From Methanoculleus frigidifontis (lineage in GTDB: Archaea > Halobacteriota > Methanomicrobia > Methanomicrobiales > Methanoculleaceae), in contig NZ_VCYH01000008.1 of NCBI RefSeq assembly GCF_030464345.1, forward strand, positions 62,001 to 126,000: a stretch of DNA of 64,000 nt, written 5' to 3'. The notes below the pieces were generated by a model. That model was not told the origin of the DNA. It saw only the letters and a list, made by a program, of their open reading frames with translations, and did no database searches. Position 1 is the stretch's first letter. Every line of letters starts with the position of its first letter. Position numbers and translations under genes: made by a program. Of this stretch, positions 8,053 to 17,694 are shown piece by piece.

Positions 8053-8732
8053 TACATTTTCACTGCTTCCACAAAGCCGTCCCCGTACTTTTTTTCCGAA
8101 ACATAGTCGGCAGCGGCGCGCGTAGCCCCGGTCGAGTTGGCGACGGCGACGCCGATGCCGGCGGTGCGGATCATCTCGATGTCGTTTTCCGAGTCGCCGA
8201 CCGCCATGACTTCGGCAGGAGCGAGCCCCATGAGCCCCACAAGTTCCGATAGCGCCGTGCCCTTGTTCACCCCGAGCGCCTGGAGGTGGATGGCAAAGCC
8301 GGTGTCGAGCACCCTCACCGGGTGGCGGTGCTCGCGGACGACTTCCCTGACCTCATCCGGGTCGACGTTCCGGGCGAACGCCACGTCGGCGAAGCGGTAG
8401 TCGGGACTGTAGAGTTCGAGCGTGACCGATTGTTCAGAAAAGTGGGCTGCCAGGGTGTCGAACGCCTCCCGGCAGACCGTCTGGTCGCCGGCGATCCGGA
8501 GGGTGCCGTCGAAGGTCCGGCGGTAGACCCCCCCGTTCTCGCCGATGATGGTTCCGTTCGTTCCGATCATCTTGCAGAGGCCGTCCATGAAGCAGACGGT
8601 GTTGCCGCTGGCGATGACCACCTCGATACCGCCGTCGACGAGCGTGCGGATGCACTCGATCGCCGCAGTGCTGATCCTGCGGCGCGAGTCGGTGATGGTG
8701 CCGTCGACGTCGGTGACGACCGCTTTCAGCAC
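8028..8732 (-). CDS. Phosphoglycolate phosphatase, archaeal HAD family
   Basis: A 234-residue HAD-superfamily phosphatase of the archaeal phosphoglycolate phosphatase / sucrose-phosphatase-like group. Motif I is [12 protein letters not shown] (nucleophile and acid Asp), motif II is VVIASGN, motif III Lys is in [13 protein letters not shown], and motif IV is [12 protein letters not shown]. It would dephosphorylate 2-phosphoglycolate or a related phosphosugar in the cytoplasm. Its start overlaps the end of radA by seven bases (operon with radA upstream), and its 3' end overlaps the convergent PRC-barrel gene. Confidence 0.9.
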   Translation of the reverse strand: MLKAVVTDVDGTITDSRRRISTAAIECIRTLVDGGIEVVIASGNTVCFMDGLCKMIGTNGTIIGENGGVYRRTFDGTLRIAGDQTVCREAFDTLAAHFSEQSVTLELYSPDYRFADVAFARNVDPDEVREVVREHRHPVRVLDTGFAIHLQALGVNKGTALSELVGLMGLAPAEVMAVGDSENDIEMIRTAGIGVAVANSTGATRAAADYVSEKKYGDGFVEAVKMYYADFCSR

Positions 8733-9706
8733 GACTTGAGCCCTGCCTGTTCGAGCATGAACGCCGCTTCACCTTCGGGAAGGTTCGGGCTGTCTACGAG
8801 GCGGGCGACACGTTTGCCGGCTTTGCTCTTGCGGAGATAGAGCCGGAACGTGGCGGTATGGCCGACGATGTTTCCGCCGATGGGCTTTGTCGGGTCGCCG
8901 AAGAGGACTGCGGGGTTCGACATGACCTGGTTGGTGACAAGCCCGACGGCGTTGTGCTCGTCGATGAGTTTGAAGAGGTCGTGCATGTGCCGGTTCAGTT
9001 TCTGCTGCCGTGCGGCCAGGGTTCCACGCCCGGCGTACTCGGAGCGGAAGAGCGACGTCAGCGAGTCGATGACGAAGAGCCGCACCGGCCGGTCCGAGGT
9101 GCGCAGTTCGTTCGCAAGCTCCCGTGCCGTGTCGATCAGCAGCATCTGGTGGTCGGAGCTGTGCGCCCGGGCGACATGGATGCGCGCGAGCACCTCGTCG
9201 AGGGTGCCGAGATCGGCGTCTCCGGTGCCGTCCAGCCCGGCCAGCATCTGCTCGATACGCTCGGGGCGGAAGGTGTTCTCGGTATCGATGTAGATCGCGC
9301 TTCCGTCCAGGCCGCCGAGTTCCTCGGGGAGCTGGACGTTGACCGCCAGCTGGTGGACGAGCTGGCTCTTCCCGGACCCGAACTCGCCGTAGACCTCGGT
9401 GATCGCCTGGGTCTCGAGGCCGCCTCCCATCAGGTCGTCGAACTCGGGCACACGTATCTGGAGTTTTTTGATCTCCTTGCGCTTGTCCATGATGTCGCGG
9501 CCGGTCTTGAACCCGCCGATGTCGGCCATCTTCCGGGCGGCCAGGATCACTTTCTTTGCGGTCGACTCTCCGAGTTCGGCGGCTTCCGCAAGGTCGGAGG
9601 TGGTCGCCGTTGCAACGCTCTCTACGGTTCCGTAGCCTGCTTCACGGAGTTTGTCGGCGGTGGTTGGTCCGACGCCGGGTAAATCTTCCAGATCAATCTC
9701 TGACAT
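8726..9706 (-). CDS. radA: DNA repair and recombination protein RadA
   Basis: A 326-residue archaeal recombinase that forms filaments on single-stranded DNA and catalyses strand exchange. The N-terminal helix-hairpin-helix domain is at 1-60 ([20 protein letters not shown]). The polymerisation segment ([16 protein letters not shown]) carries the Phe that docks into the neighbouring subunit. Walker A is GEFGSGKSQ, Walker [12 protein letters not shown], and the L2 region lies around [25 protein letters not shown] site sits five bases before the ATG. It is followed by and overlaps the phosphatase gene. Confidence 0.97.
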   Translation of the reverse strand: MSEIDLEDLPGVGPTTADKLREAGYGTVESVATATTSDLAEAAELGESTAKKVILAARKMADIGGFKTGRDIMDKRKEIKKLQIRVPEFDDLMGGGLETQAITEVYGEFGSGKSQLVHQLAVNVQLPEELGGLDGSAIYIDTENTFRPERIEQMLAGLDGTGDADLGTLDEVLARIHVARAHSSDHQMLLIDTARELANELRTSDRPVRLFVIDSLTSLFRSEYAGRGTLAARQQKLNRHMHDLFKLIDEHNAVGLVTNQVMSNPAVLFGDPTKPIGGNIVGHTATFRLYLRKSKAGKRVARLVDSPNLPEGEAAFMLEQAGLKSC

Positions 9707-10593
9707 AGTAACCTCACTTGATCTCCTGGTGCTTTCTGCTCTGGTATCATCTATGCTATTTGTCCGGAACCATAAAGGTCGATGCCCATGCGGTGTGAAA
9801 GTGTATCGCCGGCACTATCGGAGACCGCCGGAGCGGTGGATGGTGGCTGCCGGTCACCGGAACGCCTCCTTTGCCGTTCCGCTCGAATCAGGCGTGCCGC
9901 TTTCCGGGATGGGGACGCCTATCTCCCTCCGCTGCAGCTCGTTTCCGGTTGTGAGAAAATCCGTGCGGATCGATTGTATGTGCTCTCCTTCCACACTCTC
10001 TGACGCTGCAGACCAAAGAGGGCTGTCGTGTTTGGGGAGGGGGATGCCCCCCATATACGCTACCGTACCCTCTGGGTGCACCGAAATTCCTGGTGCTATC
10101 GGCGGGGTCCAGGCAATTGATGCGGTGCCATCTCTTGCTCCGGATGACCGCAATCCGGGGTATTCGGGGGCACGGCTTTCCCTGGGTATCGCCATGACTC
10201 CCCCCGCCCCGTGAGGGGCGGGGGAGGAGGCCGGAGGCCGGGTGGGGCGGGGTTGATGCTGTCTGGGGATCTTCGCGGGAGATAGGGGAGGGGAAACCCC
10301 CTGCCCGTCGGCCCCACCCGGGGGCGCTTAGCCGCCACGGTCCACGGCACGGGGAGACGCCCGGGAAAAAGGTCGTCCCCGGGACAAGCCCGGTCAGGGG
10401 AAGAACGCTGTATACGCTTGAATCCCTGTATCGAAGGGTAGCGCTAATAGGCCGGCCCCCACCCCTCTGAGGATCTCCTCCACGATCCCGCATTCCGGAG
10501 AGCATGTTCCAGACGTCCGTGGAGTGAGAGCCTATCTGAAGAGATGCACTCTTCCGCATCTATCAGACCCGCATCGCCGGCATATCCGCCGAA
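9707..10593. other. Long non-coding gap between radA and the RPA gene
   Basis: Open frames here have no family resemblance and unusual composition, so I call no gene. The radA-proximal end should hold the radA promoter; ACCTTTATGG (minus, about 9769-9778) is a possible TATA. The central part (about 10145-10400) is a GC-rich repeat with a related inverted copy near 22.3 kb. The rest shows no recognisable element. Confidence 0.6.
10145..10400 (+). repeat. Dispersed intergenic repeat, copy 1 (longer form)
   Basis: Segments GGCACGGCTTTCCCTGGGTA, TCGCCATGACT, GGGGTTGATGCTGTCTG, GGATCTTCGCGGGAGA and GGGAGACGCCCGGGAAAA recur in the same order, with minor changes, on the opposite strand at 22245-22410. 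Copy 1 contains an extra GC-rich block of about 60-70 bases between the GGATCTTCGCGGGAGA and GGGAGACGCC segments, and another after CCCGCCCC. It also contains the hairpin-forming CCCCGCCCCGTGAGGGGCGGGG. No transposase or target-site duplication is visible. Confidence 0.7.
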
Positions 10594-11874
10594 TTACGTG
10601 ACGAGCCGGCGTGCCCGCATCATGAGACATTCTGCATCCGGGATGACGGCTTCGTAGTGCCGGACGGCGATCCGCTTCCTGTGCAGCGTCCCCTGTATCC
10701 GGACCTCGACGCCGACGGGCAGCGGGACGTCGATGAGGTAGCATGCCGCGCCGGTGTCGATACAGACACCGAGCGGCGTGGCGATGACCGTCCCGGCGAG
10801 ATCGATCTCTTCCGCTTCATCGCTCCGCACCAGGAGAGCGCCTCCCCTGCCGAGGCTGAGTTCGAGGGGGTTGTAGCGTCCGCTGCGTGCGGCGGCATTG
10901 TAGACCTCGATCGTATCGCCGGAGACCAGGTGCTCCTGCGCGTCGTCTCCCCACAGCACCAGGGGCACCTCCCCGGTCGCGTCGGCGATCTTCAGGTTGC
11001 GCACCCAGGACGTCCTCCCGTCACGGGTGGTGAAGCACCGCGGCGGCTGCAGGCCGACCACCCGGCCGGAGACCGAGTAGGTCTCCCCCTCCCGCACCTC
11101 GGCGATCGGTGTCGTGGGGACGGCGATCTCTGCGTCCTCGAAAGCGACCGTCCCGGACTCTCCGAGGCTGTACTCGGCGCCCTGCTCTCCCGTCTTCACC
11201 GCCGCTCCGGTGATCCGGATTGTTGCTCCCGGTTCAAACTCCTCGAGGAGGGCGGGCACCCAGGCAACCAGGCGGGCGACACCGGCGGCGTCGCCAACGA
11301 CCGCCTCGACCATCTCGCCCGGCGTGCCGTCGCGGCGGGTGAACGTCCGCAGAGGCCTTTTTGCGATCAGTCTGACCAGCAGGTCGCCGTCGGCAGGTGC
11401 CGCCCGGGCGGAGCCTGCCGCCGTCTCGGTGCAGGTGATCTCGCAGGCGGCCTTCTGGAGAGCAGTCGCGTGCACCTCCGGGGGAACACCTCCCTTCGGC
11501 CGCCCCAGCACCTCCAGGACGTCGCCTGCCGCGATCTCGCCCACCGCCTCGGCTTTTTCGTCCCAGAGCACCACACGAGCCCGTCCGGTCTCGTCGCCGA
11601 CGACTACGTTCGCGACGGCGCCCGTTGTCCCGTCCTCCCGCTCGAACTCGCGGGCCGCTCCGACCGAGACGACTTTCGCAAAGAAGCAGACGAGGCTTGA
11701 TGCCGCCGAGACGTCCTGGATCTTGACGTGCGCCCGCCCCATCTCCCGGACGACGACCATTGCAGCCGTCTGCTCGTCCAGGAGATCGCCTGACGCGGCT
11801 ATCGTCTCCCCGACCCTTTCTTCGAAGGCCTCCCGGGTGACGAGGTCGTCGACGAGGAGGTAGTGAAATCTCAC
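10594..11874 (-). CDS. Single-stranded DNA-binding protein of the replication protein A (RPA) family, multiple OB-folds
   Basis: A 426-residue protein with three consecutive OB-fold repeats (about 60-165, 175-265, 275-380). Each has the strand pattern of RPA: KIQDVSAASSLVCFFAKVVS, then RTFTRRDGTPGEMVEAVVGD, then RCFTTRDGRTSWVRNLKIAD with VVLWDEKAE or VLWGDDAQ after. No C-terminal zinc finger is seen. It protects single-stranded DNA in replication and repair. The start is GTG at 11874, supported by GGAGG nine bases upstream; the alternative downstream Met would remove part of the N-terminal region. It directly follows lysA with a 16-base gap, so it is probably co-transcribed. Confidence 0.9.
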   Translation of the reverse strand: MRFHYLLVDDLVTREAFEERVGETIAASGDLLDEQTAAMVVVREMGRAHVKIQDVSAASSLVCFFAKVVSVGAAREFEREDGTTGAVANVVVGDETGRARVVLWDEKAEAVGEIAAGDVLEVLGRPKGGVPPEVHATALQKAACEITCTETAAGSARAAPADGDLLVRLIAKRPLRTFTRRDGTPGEMVEAVVGDAAGVARLVAWVPALLEEFEPGATIRITGAAVKTGEQGAEYSLGESGTVAFEDAEIAVPTTPIAEVREGETYSVSGRVVGLQPPRCFTTRDGRTSWVRNLKIADATGEVPLVLWGDDAQEHLVSGDTIEVYNAAARSGRYNPLELSLGRGGALLVRSDEAEEIDLAGTVIATPLGVCIDTGAACYLIDVPLPVGVEVRIQGTLHRKRIAVRHYEAVIPDAECLMMRARRLVT

Positions 11875-11890
11875 CGGACGGGTTCCTCCC

Positions 11891-13180
11891 TTACTGCTGC
11901 CATGCAGGCTGCTGCATCGGTGCCGTCAGGTCGTCGACATCCTCGGCCCGGCGCATCAGGGCCGCATCGTCGCCGCGGACGATGACCTCGGCGCAGCGCG
12001 GCCTGCTGTTGTACTGCGACGACATGGCGAACCCATAGGCTCCCGTATCGAGAACCGCGATCAGGTCGCCCGCCGCCAGGGCCGGCAGCATCCGGTCTTT
12101 CGCCAGGAGGTCGCCGGTCTCGCAGATCGGGCCTGCGATGGTGTACTCCCGCTCCGCAGGGGCATCGGCCTTGTTTGCGGCGACCACCGCATGGTAGGAG
12201 TCGTACATCGCCGGCCGGACCAGGAGGTTGAACCCGGCGTCCACGTTGGCGAAGGTCTTGTAGGCCTCCTTGACGGAGTTGACGCGGGTGAGGAGGATCG
12301 TCGAGTCCGCGATGAGCGAGCGGCCGGGCTCGACCCAGAGTTCGGGTTCGATCCCGAGGTCCCTGATGCCTGCAAGGAAGACCGGCATGACGGCGGCGGC
12401 GTAGTCCTGCGGTGTCGGCGCCCGGTCGGTCTCCCGGTGGTAGGGGACGCCGAGCCCGCCGCCGATGTCGATGAACTCGATCGTGACGCCGAGTGCAAGG
12501 AGGTCGCGGGCGAGATCGATCAGCACCTCCATCTCCCGGACGAACGGCTCGACCTCCAGGATCTGCGAGCCGATGTGGCAGTGGACTCCGACCGGGTCGA
12601 TGTTGCTGCAGGCGAGGGCCTCGCGGTAGGCGTCGAGGATCTGCCCTGCGGGGATCCCGAACTTGGTGGTTGCAAGCCCGGTGGCGATCTTCGGGTGGGT
12701 GGGCACCTCGATCGCCGGGTTGACGCGGAACGCGATCCTGACGGTCTTTCCTGCGGCCGCGGCGGCGGCGTTCAGCTGCCGCAGTTCGTCAAGCGAGTCG
12801 ACCGAGACCTTAACCCCGGTCTCGACCGCAAGGGCGAGGTCGGCGGTGCTCTTCGAGCTCCCGTTGAAGAGGAGTTTTTCGGCCTGCATCCCTGCGGCGA
12901 GGGCGAGGCAAAGCTCGCCTGCAGAGAAGACGTCGGCGCCGGCACCGAGGTCGGCGAGGATGCGGAAGACGGCGAGGTTGCCGTTGGCCTTCGCCGCGTA
13001 GAGCACCCGAACTTTCGGGTAGTGCGCCGTCAGGGCATCCTCGAGGCGGCGGTAGTTTGCCCGGATCCGGTCTTCGTCGGTGACGTAGAGCGGGGTGCCG
13101 TGGGTATCGGCGAGGGCGACCGTGTCGTGTCCGCCGATATGCAGCCTCCCGCCCGCGACGGTGAGGTGCTCCGGCAGCAT
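11891..13180 (-). CDS. lysA: Diaminopimelate decarboxylase
   Basis: A 429-residue PLP enzyme that makes L-lysine from meso-diaminopimelate. The alanine-racemase-type TIM barrel holds the PLP Lys in VLYAAKANGN (about residue 63), HCHIGSQI and the phosphate-binding glycines in IDIGGGLGVPY. The C-terminal barrel has EPGRSLIADS, GPICETGDLLAKDR with the catalytic Cys, and AYGFAMSSQYNSRPR. It overlaps dapL by one base (TGATG), giving a lysine operon dapL-lysA followed by the RPA gene. Confidence 0.97.
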   Translation of the reverse strand: MLPEHLTVAGGRLHIGGHDTVALADTHGTPLYVTDEDRIRANYRRLEDALTAHYPKVRVLYAAKANGNLAVFRILADLGAGADVFSAGELCLALAAGMQAEKLLFNGSSKSTADLALAVETGVKVSVDSLDELRQLNAAAAAAGKTVRIAFRVNPAIEVPTHPKIATGLATTKFGIPAGQILDAYREALACSNIDPVGVHCHIGSQILEVEPFVREMEVLIDLARDLLALGVTIEFIDIGGGLGVPYHRETDRAPTPQDYAAAVMPVFLAGIRDLGIEPELWVEPGRSLIADSTILLTRVNSVKEAYKTFANVDAGFNLLVRPAMYDSYHAVVAANKADAPAEREYTIAGPICETGDLLAKDRMLPALAAGDLIAVLDTGAYGFAMSSQYNSRPRCAEVIVRGDDAALMRRAEDVDDLTAPMQQPAWQQ

Positions 13181-14331
13181 CAGAGGCTCATCCCCTGCAT
13201 GCGTTCGACCGCCTCCTCTATCCGCTCCACCGACCGGGTGATGGCGAACCTGACGTAGCCCTCGCCGTGGCTGCCGAACCCGATGCCCGGCGTCGCCACG
13301 ATGCCTGCCTCGTCGAGGAGTTTTGCCGCGAACGACATGCTGTCGTCCACCGGCATCCAGACGTAGAAGGTCGCCTTCGGCGCCGCAACCTCGAACCCGA
13401 GCTCCCGGAGCCCCTTCACCAGGACGTCTCTGCGCTCCTGGTAGATCTCACAGGCCGCCCCGACACACTCCTGCGAACCCGTCAGGGCGGTGATCGCGGC
13501 GTGCTGGATGGCGTCGAAGGCCCCGGAGTCGATGTTGGTCTTCACCCGGCCGAGGCCGGCGATGATCTCGGGGTTGCCGCAGGCCATGCCGATGCGCCAT
13601 CCGGTCATATTGTAGGTCTTGGAGAGCGAGTGCATCTCGACACCCACCTCCATCGCACCGTCGACCTCGAGGAACGAGGGGGCGACGTAGCCGTCGAAGG
13701 TGATCTCGGAGTAGGCATTGTCGTGGACGACGACGATGCCGTGCTCCCGTGCAAACTCGACGACCTCTGCGAAGAAGGACTTCGGTGCGATCGCCGCCGT
13801 CGGGTTGTTCGGGTAGTTGATGAAGAGCAGTTTCGCCTTTGCGACGACCTCTGCCGGGATATCCTCGAGGACCGGGAGGAAGTTATTCTCGGCGGCAAGG
13901 GGCATCTCGTGGACCTTCCCCTCCGCAAAGAGGGTCGAGGTCTTGTAGACCGGGTAGCCGGGGTCGGCGGCCAGCACGTAGTCGCCGGGGTTGACGAACG
14001 CCTCGGGGATGTGGGCGATCCCCTCTTTGGAGCCGATGAGCGCCACCACTTCGCTCTTCGGGGCAAGGTCGACACCGAAACGTGCGGCATACCATTCTGC
14101 GACCGCCTCGCGGTAGGCGAGCATCCCGGTGTAGGAGGGGTAATGGTGATTCGCAGGGTCGCGTGCTGCGGAGCAGAGCGCGTCGACGATATGCTCGGGA
14201 GTCGGGAGGTCGGGGTCTCCGACGCCGAGATCGATGACGTCGACACCCTGGCTGATCTTCTCTCCTTTCATCGCATCGATGCGGGCAAAGAGATAGGGTG
14301 GAAGGTGATCCAAGCGTTGCGCGTACATCAT
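13180..14331 (-). CDS. dapL: LL-diaminopimelate aminotransferase
   Basis: A 383-residue class-I PLP aminotransferase that converts tetrahydrodipicolinate to LL-diaminopimelate. The PLP Lys lies in [14 protein letters not shown]; other conserved parts are [23 protein letters not shown] and [12 protein letters not shown]. Placement directly before lysA makes the DapL assignment stronger than a generic aspartate aminotransferase. Two Met codons open the frame (14331 and 14328). No clear ribosome site is present, and AT-rich bases (ACATACATAG, minus) lie about 26 bases upstream, so the message may be leaderless. Confidence 0.92.
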   Translation of the reverse strand: MMYAQRLDHLPPYLFARIDAMKGEKISQGVDVIDLGVGDPDLPTPEHIVDALCSAARDPANHHYPSYTGMLAYREAVAEWYAARFGVDLAPKSEVVALIGSKEGIAHIPEAFVNPGDYVLAADPGYPVYKTSTLFAEGKVHEMPLAAENNFLPVLEDIPAEVVAKAKLLFINYPNNPTAAIAPKSFFAEVVEFAREHGIVVVHDNAYSEITFDGYVAPSFLEVDGAMEVGVEMHSLSKTYNMTGWRIGMACGNPEIIAGLGRVKTNIDSGAFDAIQHAAITALTGSQECVGAACEIYQERRDVLVKGLRELGFEVAAPKATFYVWMPVDDSMSFAAKLLDEAGIVATPGIGFGSHGEGYVRFAITRSVERIEEAVERMQGMSL

Positions 14332-14435
14332 CTGATCATTGGTAATGAATCCCTATGTATGTTTTGTGCAGCTATTCCCGGGATTTTGAGGGGCCGCATA
14401 CCCGGCGCCGGCGGGTGAATCCGGCATGCCCGATC

Positions 14436-14450
14436 GGTAACCATGTTACC
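14436..14450. promoter_or_regulatory. Perfect palindrome in the dapL / cysteine desulfurase divergent region
   Basis: GGTAACCATGTTACC is a perfect inverted repeat with six-base arms around CAT. It lies 27-41 bases before the cysteine desulfurase ATG and about 105 bases before dapL, a position suited to a repressor site for the Fe-S assembly genes. No matching regulator is in the window. Confidence 0.4.
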
Positions 14451-14476
14451 CCTGACGGACAAGTACCTCTGTATCT

Positions 14477-15673
14477 ATGAGAGCGGAGAACGAGCGTCCC
14501 GTCTATATGGATCATGCGGCAACGACACCGGTCCGCCCGGAGGTCTTTGCCGCCATGGTCCCGTACTTCTCGCGGTTCTTCGGCAACCCGTCGTCGCTGT
14601 ACACCTTTGCGCGGGAGTCGCGGGAGGCCGTGGAAGAGGCGCGCGGCCGCGTCGCAGCGGCGATCGGGGCAGAACCTGCGGAGATCTACTTCACCGCCGG
14701 CGGAACGGAGTCGGACAACTGGGCGATCAAGGGGGCTAGCGCCGCACACCGGCGGGGCGGCGGCCACATCATCACTTCATCGGTCGAGCACCACGCCGTC
14801 CTCCACACCTGCCAGCACCTGGAGAGGCAAGGTTTTTCGGTCACCTATCTGCCTGTGGACGGCTACGGCCGCGTCGACCCCGGCGCGGTCGCCGATGCGA
14901 TCACCGACCGGACCTGCCTGATATCGGTCATGAGCGCGAACAACGAGATCGGGACGGTTCAGCCGGTTGCCGAGCTTGGGAAGATCGCCCGGGAGCATGC
15001 TATTCCCTTCCACACCGATGCGGTGCAGGCGATCGGGTCCGTGCCCGTCGACGTCGACGTAATGAACGTCGACCTGCTCTCGCTCTCAGCCCACAAGTTC
15101 TACGGCCCGAAGGGGATCGGAGCGCTGTATATCCGCAACGGAACAGAGATCGAGAACCTGATCCACGGCGGCGCCCAGGAGCGGAAGATGCGTGCCGGAA
15201 CCGAGAACCTGCCCGGGATCATCGGCCTCGGGAAGGCGATAGAGCTTGCTGCGGCCGATATTGAGGGGTATACCCGGCGGATCGGCGGGATGCGCGACCG
15301 CCTTCTTGCGGGCATCCTCGACGCTGTCCCGGACGTGGCATTGAACGGCCATCCTGAGATGCGGCTTGCGAACAATCTCAATATCAGTTTCCGCTACGTC
15401 GAGGGAGAAGCCATCCTCCTCCTGCTCGACGCCCACGGCATCTGCGTCTCAACCGGCAGCGCCTGCTCGTCCGGATCGGGCGAGATGTCGCACGTTCTTA
15501 CCGCAATCGGCCTTGCGCCGGAGATGGCACGCGGCGCCGTCCGGCTGACGCTGGGGGACGCCAACACCGACGACGACATCGACTACGTGCTCGACGTGCT
15601 CCCCCGCGTCATCGAGCGGCTGCGGAGCATCTCACCGCTGGCGCCGCCCTGCGGCGACCGGGAGGGGACCTGA
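14477..15673 (+). CDS. Cysteine desulfurase (NifS/IscS-like)
   Basis: A 398-residue class-V PLP aminotransferase that removes sulfur from cysteine for Fe-S cluster assembly. It has YMDHAATTPVRPEV at the N-terminus, the PLP Lys in SLSAHKFYGPKGIG (about residue 202), and the persulfide Cys in CVSTGSACSSGS (about 328). The archaeal-type GTENLPGIIG is intact. ATG 14477 is used, though no ribosome site is evident; an internal ATG at 14507 would start at YMDHAATT. It overlaps the IscU gene by one base (TGATG). Confidence 0.95.
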   Translation: MRAENERPVYMDHAATTPVRPEVFAAMVPYFSRFFGNPSSLYTFARESREAVEEARGRVAAAIGAEPAEIYFTAGGTESDNWAIKGASAAHRRGGGHIITSSVEHHAVLHTCQHLERQGFSVTYLPVDGYGRVDPGAVADAITDRTCLISVMSANNEIGTVQPVAELGKIAREHAIPFHTDAVQAIGSVPVDVDVMNVDLLSLSAHKFYGPKGIGALYIRNGTEIENLIHGGAQERKMRAGTENLPGIIGLGKAIELAAADIEGYTRRIGGMRDRLLAGILDAVPDVALNGHPEMRLANNLNISFRYVEGEAILLLLDAHGICVSTGSACSSGSGEMSHVLTAIGLAPEMARGAVRLTLGDANTDDDIDYVLDVLPRVIERLRSISPLAPPCGDREGT

Positions 15674-16125
15674 TGTACAACGAACTCGTTATGGACCATA
15701 TGCTCAACCCGCGCAACGTGGGCGAGCTTGCAGATGCCGACGGTGCCGGCGAGGCCAGGAGTGCATCGTGCGGCGATGTCATGAAACTCTACCTTGCGAT
15801 CGACGACGGCGTCATCACCGACGTCCGGTTCCAGACCTACGGGTGCGGTGCCGCCATCGCATCGAGCAGCATCGCAACAGAGCTCATCCGGGGCAAGACC
15901 CTCGACGAGGCCTGGTACCTCTCGACCCACGACGTGGTGAATGCCCTCGGAGGCCTTCCCGAGGCGAAGGAGCACTGCTCGGTGCTTGCCGAGGATGCGA
16001 TCCGGGCGGCGATCAACGACTACCTGGCCAGAAACGGGCTTCCTGCACGGGAAACCGCCGCCGGAACCTGCAGCGACTGCTGCCGGCACGATGACGGCTC
16101 CTGTCCCGGACCGGAGAAGCGTTAA
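15673..16125 (+). CDS. Fe-S cluster scaffold protein IscU/NifU N-terminal type
   Basis: A 150-residue scaffold that assembles iron-sulfur clusters from sulfur supplied by the preceding desulfurase. The three cluster-ligand Cys residues are visible in ARSASCGDVMKLY, QTYGCGAAIASSS and EAKEHCSVLAEDA. The usual Asp near the first Cys is present (CGD). The C-terminus adds a short Cys-rich tail (AAGTCSDCCRHDDGSCPG) not found in the minimal family, perhaps an extra metal site. Translation is coupled to the upstream gene. Confidence 0.95.
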   Translation: MYNELVMDHMLNPRNVGELADADGAGEARSASCGDVMKLYLAIDDGVITDVRFQTYGCGAAIASSSIATELIRGKTLDEAWYLSTHDVVNALGGLPEAKEHCSVLAEDAIRAAINDYLARNGLPARETAAGTCSDCCRHDDGSCPGPEKR

Positions 16126-16151
16126 TACGGCCGGGGGGTGAAGGTAAACCT

Positions 16152-16469
16152 ATGTCCTCTCCCGAGTACGTGGTGGTCTTCTGCACGGCGCCCGAAGCGG
16201 ATGCAAAGGCAATTGCAGATTCCCTCATCGATGCACGGCTGGCTGCGTGCGTGAACATCGCGCCGGTCGCGTCCTGCTTCCGATGGGAGGGGGAGGTCTG
16301 CAACGAGCCCGAGCACCTGCTCGTCATCAAGACACGCACGAGCCGGCTTGACCCGCTGATCGAGCGGGTCCGCGAGGTGCACCCGTACGACCTCCCGGAG
16401 ATCATCGCTCTCCCTATCGTGGGCGGGTTCGCGCCGTACCTCGACTGGATCGGGGAGGAGACGGGCTGA
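16152..16469 (+). CDS. cutA: CutA1-like divalent-ion tolerance protein
   Basis: A 105-residue trimeric ferredoxin-like-fold protein. Family marks are VVVFCTAPEADAKAIADSLI, RLAACVNIAPVASCFRWEG and the C-terminal HPYDLPEIIALPIVGG. It was named for copper tolerance in bacteria, but its role remains unclear and it is near universal. Its stop overlaps the fdhD start by one base (TGATG), so it heads a four-gene unit cutA-fdhD-DUF1890-DUF1894. Confidence 0.93.
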   Translation: MSSPEYVVVFCTAPEADAKAIADSLIDARLAACVNIAPVASCFRWEGEVCNEPEHLLVIKTRTSRLDPLIERVREVHPYDLPEIIALPIVGGFAPYLDWIGEETG

Positions 16470-17218
16470 TGGAGATCCTCTGCCGCACCGCCATCCAGGT
16501 GAAGGGCGAGAGCGTCCGGGAGATACACGACGACATCATCGTCGAAGATCACTTCAGGCTCTTCTTCAACGGCCGCTATCTCACGGCGCTGGTGGCGAGC
16601 CCGGACCGCCTGGAGGATCTCGGTGCGGGTTTCATCATCTGCGAGGGGCTCGCGGACACCATCCTGTCGGTCGAGGTTGCGGGCCGGGATATCTACGTCT
16701 CCGCCCCGGCACACGGGGACATCAGCCTGGAGCTCGAGTCCTCCGGAGGCTTCCGGGTCATGGGAGAGCCAAAAAGCGTCGAGTCGTCGATCGCGATCAC
16801 CGCAGACGGCGTCCGTGCCGTGACGGCGGCGATCGAGTCCGACGTATGGCGGCGGACCGGGGCAGTTCACTGCTCGGTGCTCTTCTGCGGCGGCGACCTG
16901 GTCACCCGGGCGTGCGATGTCGGGCGGCATAACACCGTCGACAAGGTGGTCGGCTACGCCGCGTTGAACGGCATCGACCGGTCGTCCTGCATCATCGGCT
17001 GCACCGGCCGGCAGCCGGCAGGGATGGTGGCGAAGATGGCCAACGCCGGGATTCCGATCGTCGTCTCCCGGGCGGCGTCCACCAACCGGGGAATCGCGGC
17101 GGCAGAGCGGGCCGGGATCACCCTTGTCTGTTTCTCGCGGGGCGACCGGTTCACCGTCTACACCCATCCGGAGCGTGTTTGGGACGTCTTTGAACAGATA
17201 CAGAAGGAGATTCCATGA
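16469..17218 (+). CDS. fdhD: FdhD-family formate dehydrogenase accessory protein
   Basis: A 249-residue protein of the FdhD family, which passes sulfur from a cysteine desulfurase to the molybdenum/tungsten cofactor of formate dehydrogenase. It shows VREIHDDIIVEDHF-type N-terminus, GAGFIICEG, DVGRHNTVDKVVGYA, and the closing AGIPIVVSRAASTNRGIAAA. The paired Cys residues (CxxC) of bacterial FdhD are not present at the usual place (MGEPK region); archaeal members are often reduced here. The nearby desulfurase and the Mo/W transporters later in the window fit the role. Confidence 0.9.
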   Translation: MEILCRTAIQVKGESVREIHDDIIVEDHFRLFFNGRYLTALVASPDRLEDLGAGFIICEGLADTILSVEVAGRDIYVSAPAHGDISLELESSGGFRVMGEPKSVESSIAITADGVRAVTAAIESDVWRRTGAVHCSVLFCGGDLVTRACDVGRHNTVDKVVGYAALNGIDRSSCIIGCTGRQPAGMVAKMANAGIPIVVSRAASTNRGIAAAERAGITLVCFSRGDRFTVYTHPERVWDVFEQIQKEIP

Positions 17219-17694
17219 CAGAGAGTGACGAGCGAGGAACGACTGCATTGATCCTGCTCGGCTGCCCGCAGGTCCCGGTGCAGACGAGCGTTGCGCTGTA
17301 CTGTGCACACGGGCTGCGCCGGAACGGTATCCGGCCGATCGTCGCGGGAACGACGGCGGCGCGAAAACTGGTGGAGATCGCCGACCCGGAACGCCACTAC
17401 GTGGACACCTTTGAAGACCTGGATGCGGTCATCGGTGAACTTGCCGAGAAGAAGCGGGACGCTGACTACTGTTTCGTCTTCGCCCACAACGATTCCGGCA
17501 TCGCGTATGCCGGCACCATCTCCTATCTCTCGCAGGCACGGCTCTACGTGCTGCTCTTCGGGGAACACCCGGAAGAGGTCGCCGCGGCGATTACGTTCCC
17601 CTGCGAGCAGATAACGGCAAAGGCCGTTCACAACCCCATGCCGCTGAAGCGGAAGATCGATGAGGTGCTACAATGGGTTGTCTCGAAGCAATGA
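17215..17694 (+). CDS. DUF1890 protein, methanogen-specific
   Basis: A 159-residue protein of DUF1890 (TALILLGCPQVPVQTSVALY at the N-terminus, then DAVIGELAEKKRDADYCFVF). The N-terminal half resembles a Rossmann-like layer with a Cys-Pro motif, but no catalytic function is known. It overlaps fdhD (ATGA) and the following DUF1894 gene (22 bases). DUF1890 and DUF1894 occur together in methanogens, so they probably work as a pair. Confidence 0.85.
   Translation: MTESDERGTTALILLGCPQVPVQTSVALYCAHGLRRNGIRPIVAGTTAARKLVEIADPERHYVDTFEDLDAVIGELAEKKRDADYCFVFAHNDSGIAYAGTISYLSQARLYVLLFGEHPEEVAAAITFPCEQITAKAVHNPMPLKRKIDEVLQWVVSKQ

Noticed and set aside
9888-10559. Possible proteins in the radA-RPA gap
   Set aside because: Frames coincide with the dispersed GC-rich repeat, give Pro/Arg/Gly-rich products, and have no start signals or family similarity.
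12191-14418. Long plus-strand frames across lysA and dapL
   Set aside because: Antisense shadows of two clear lysine-pathway genes.
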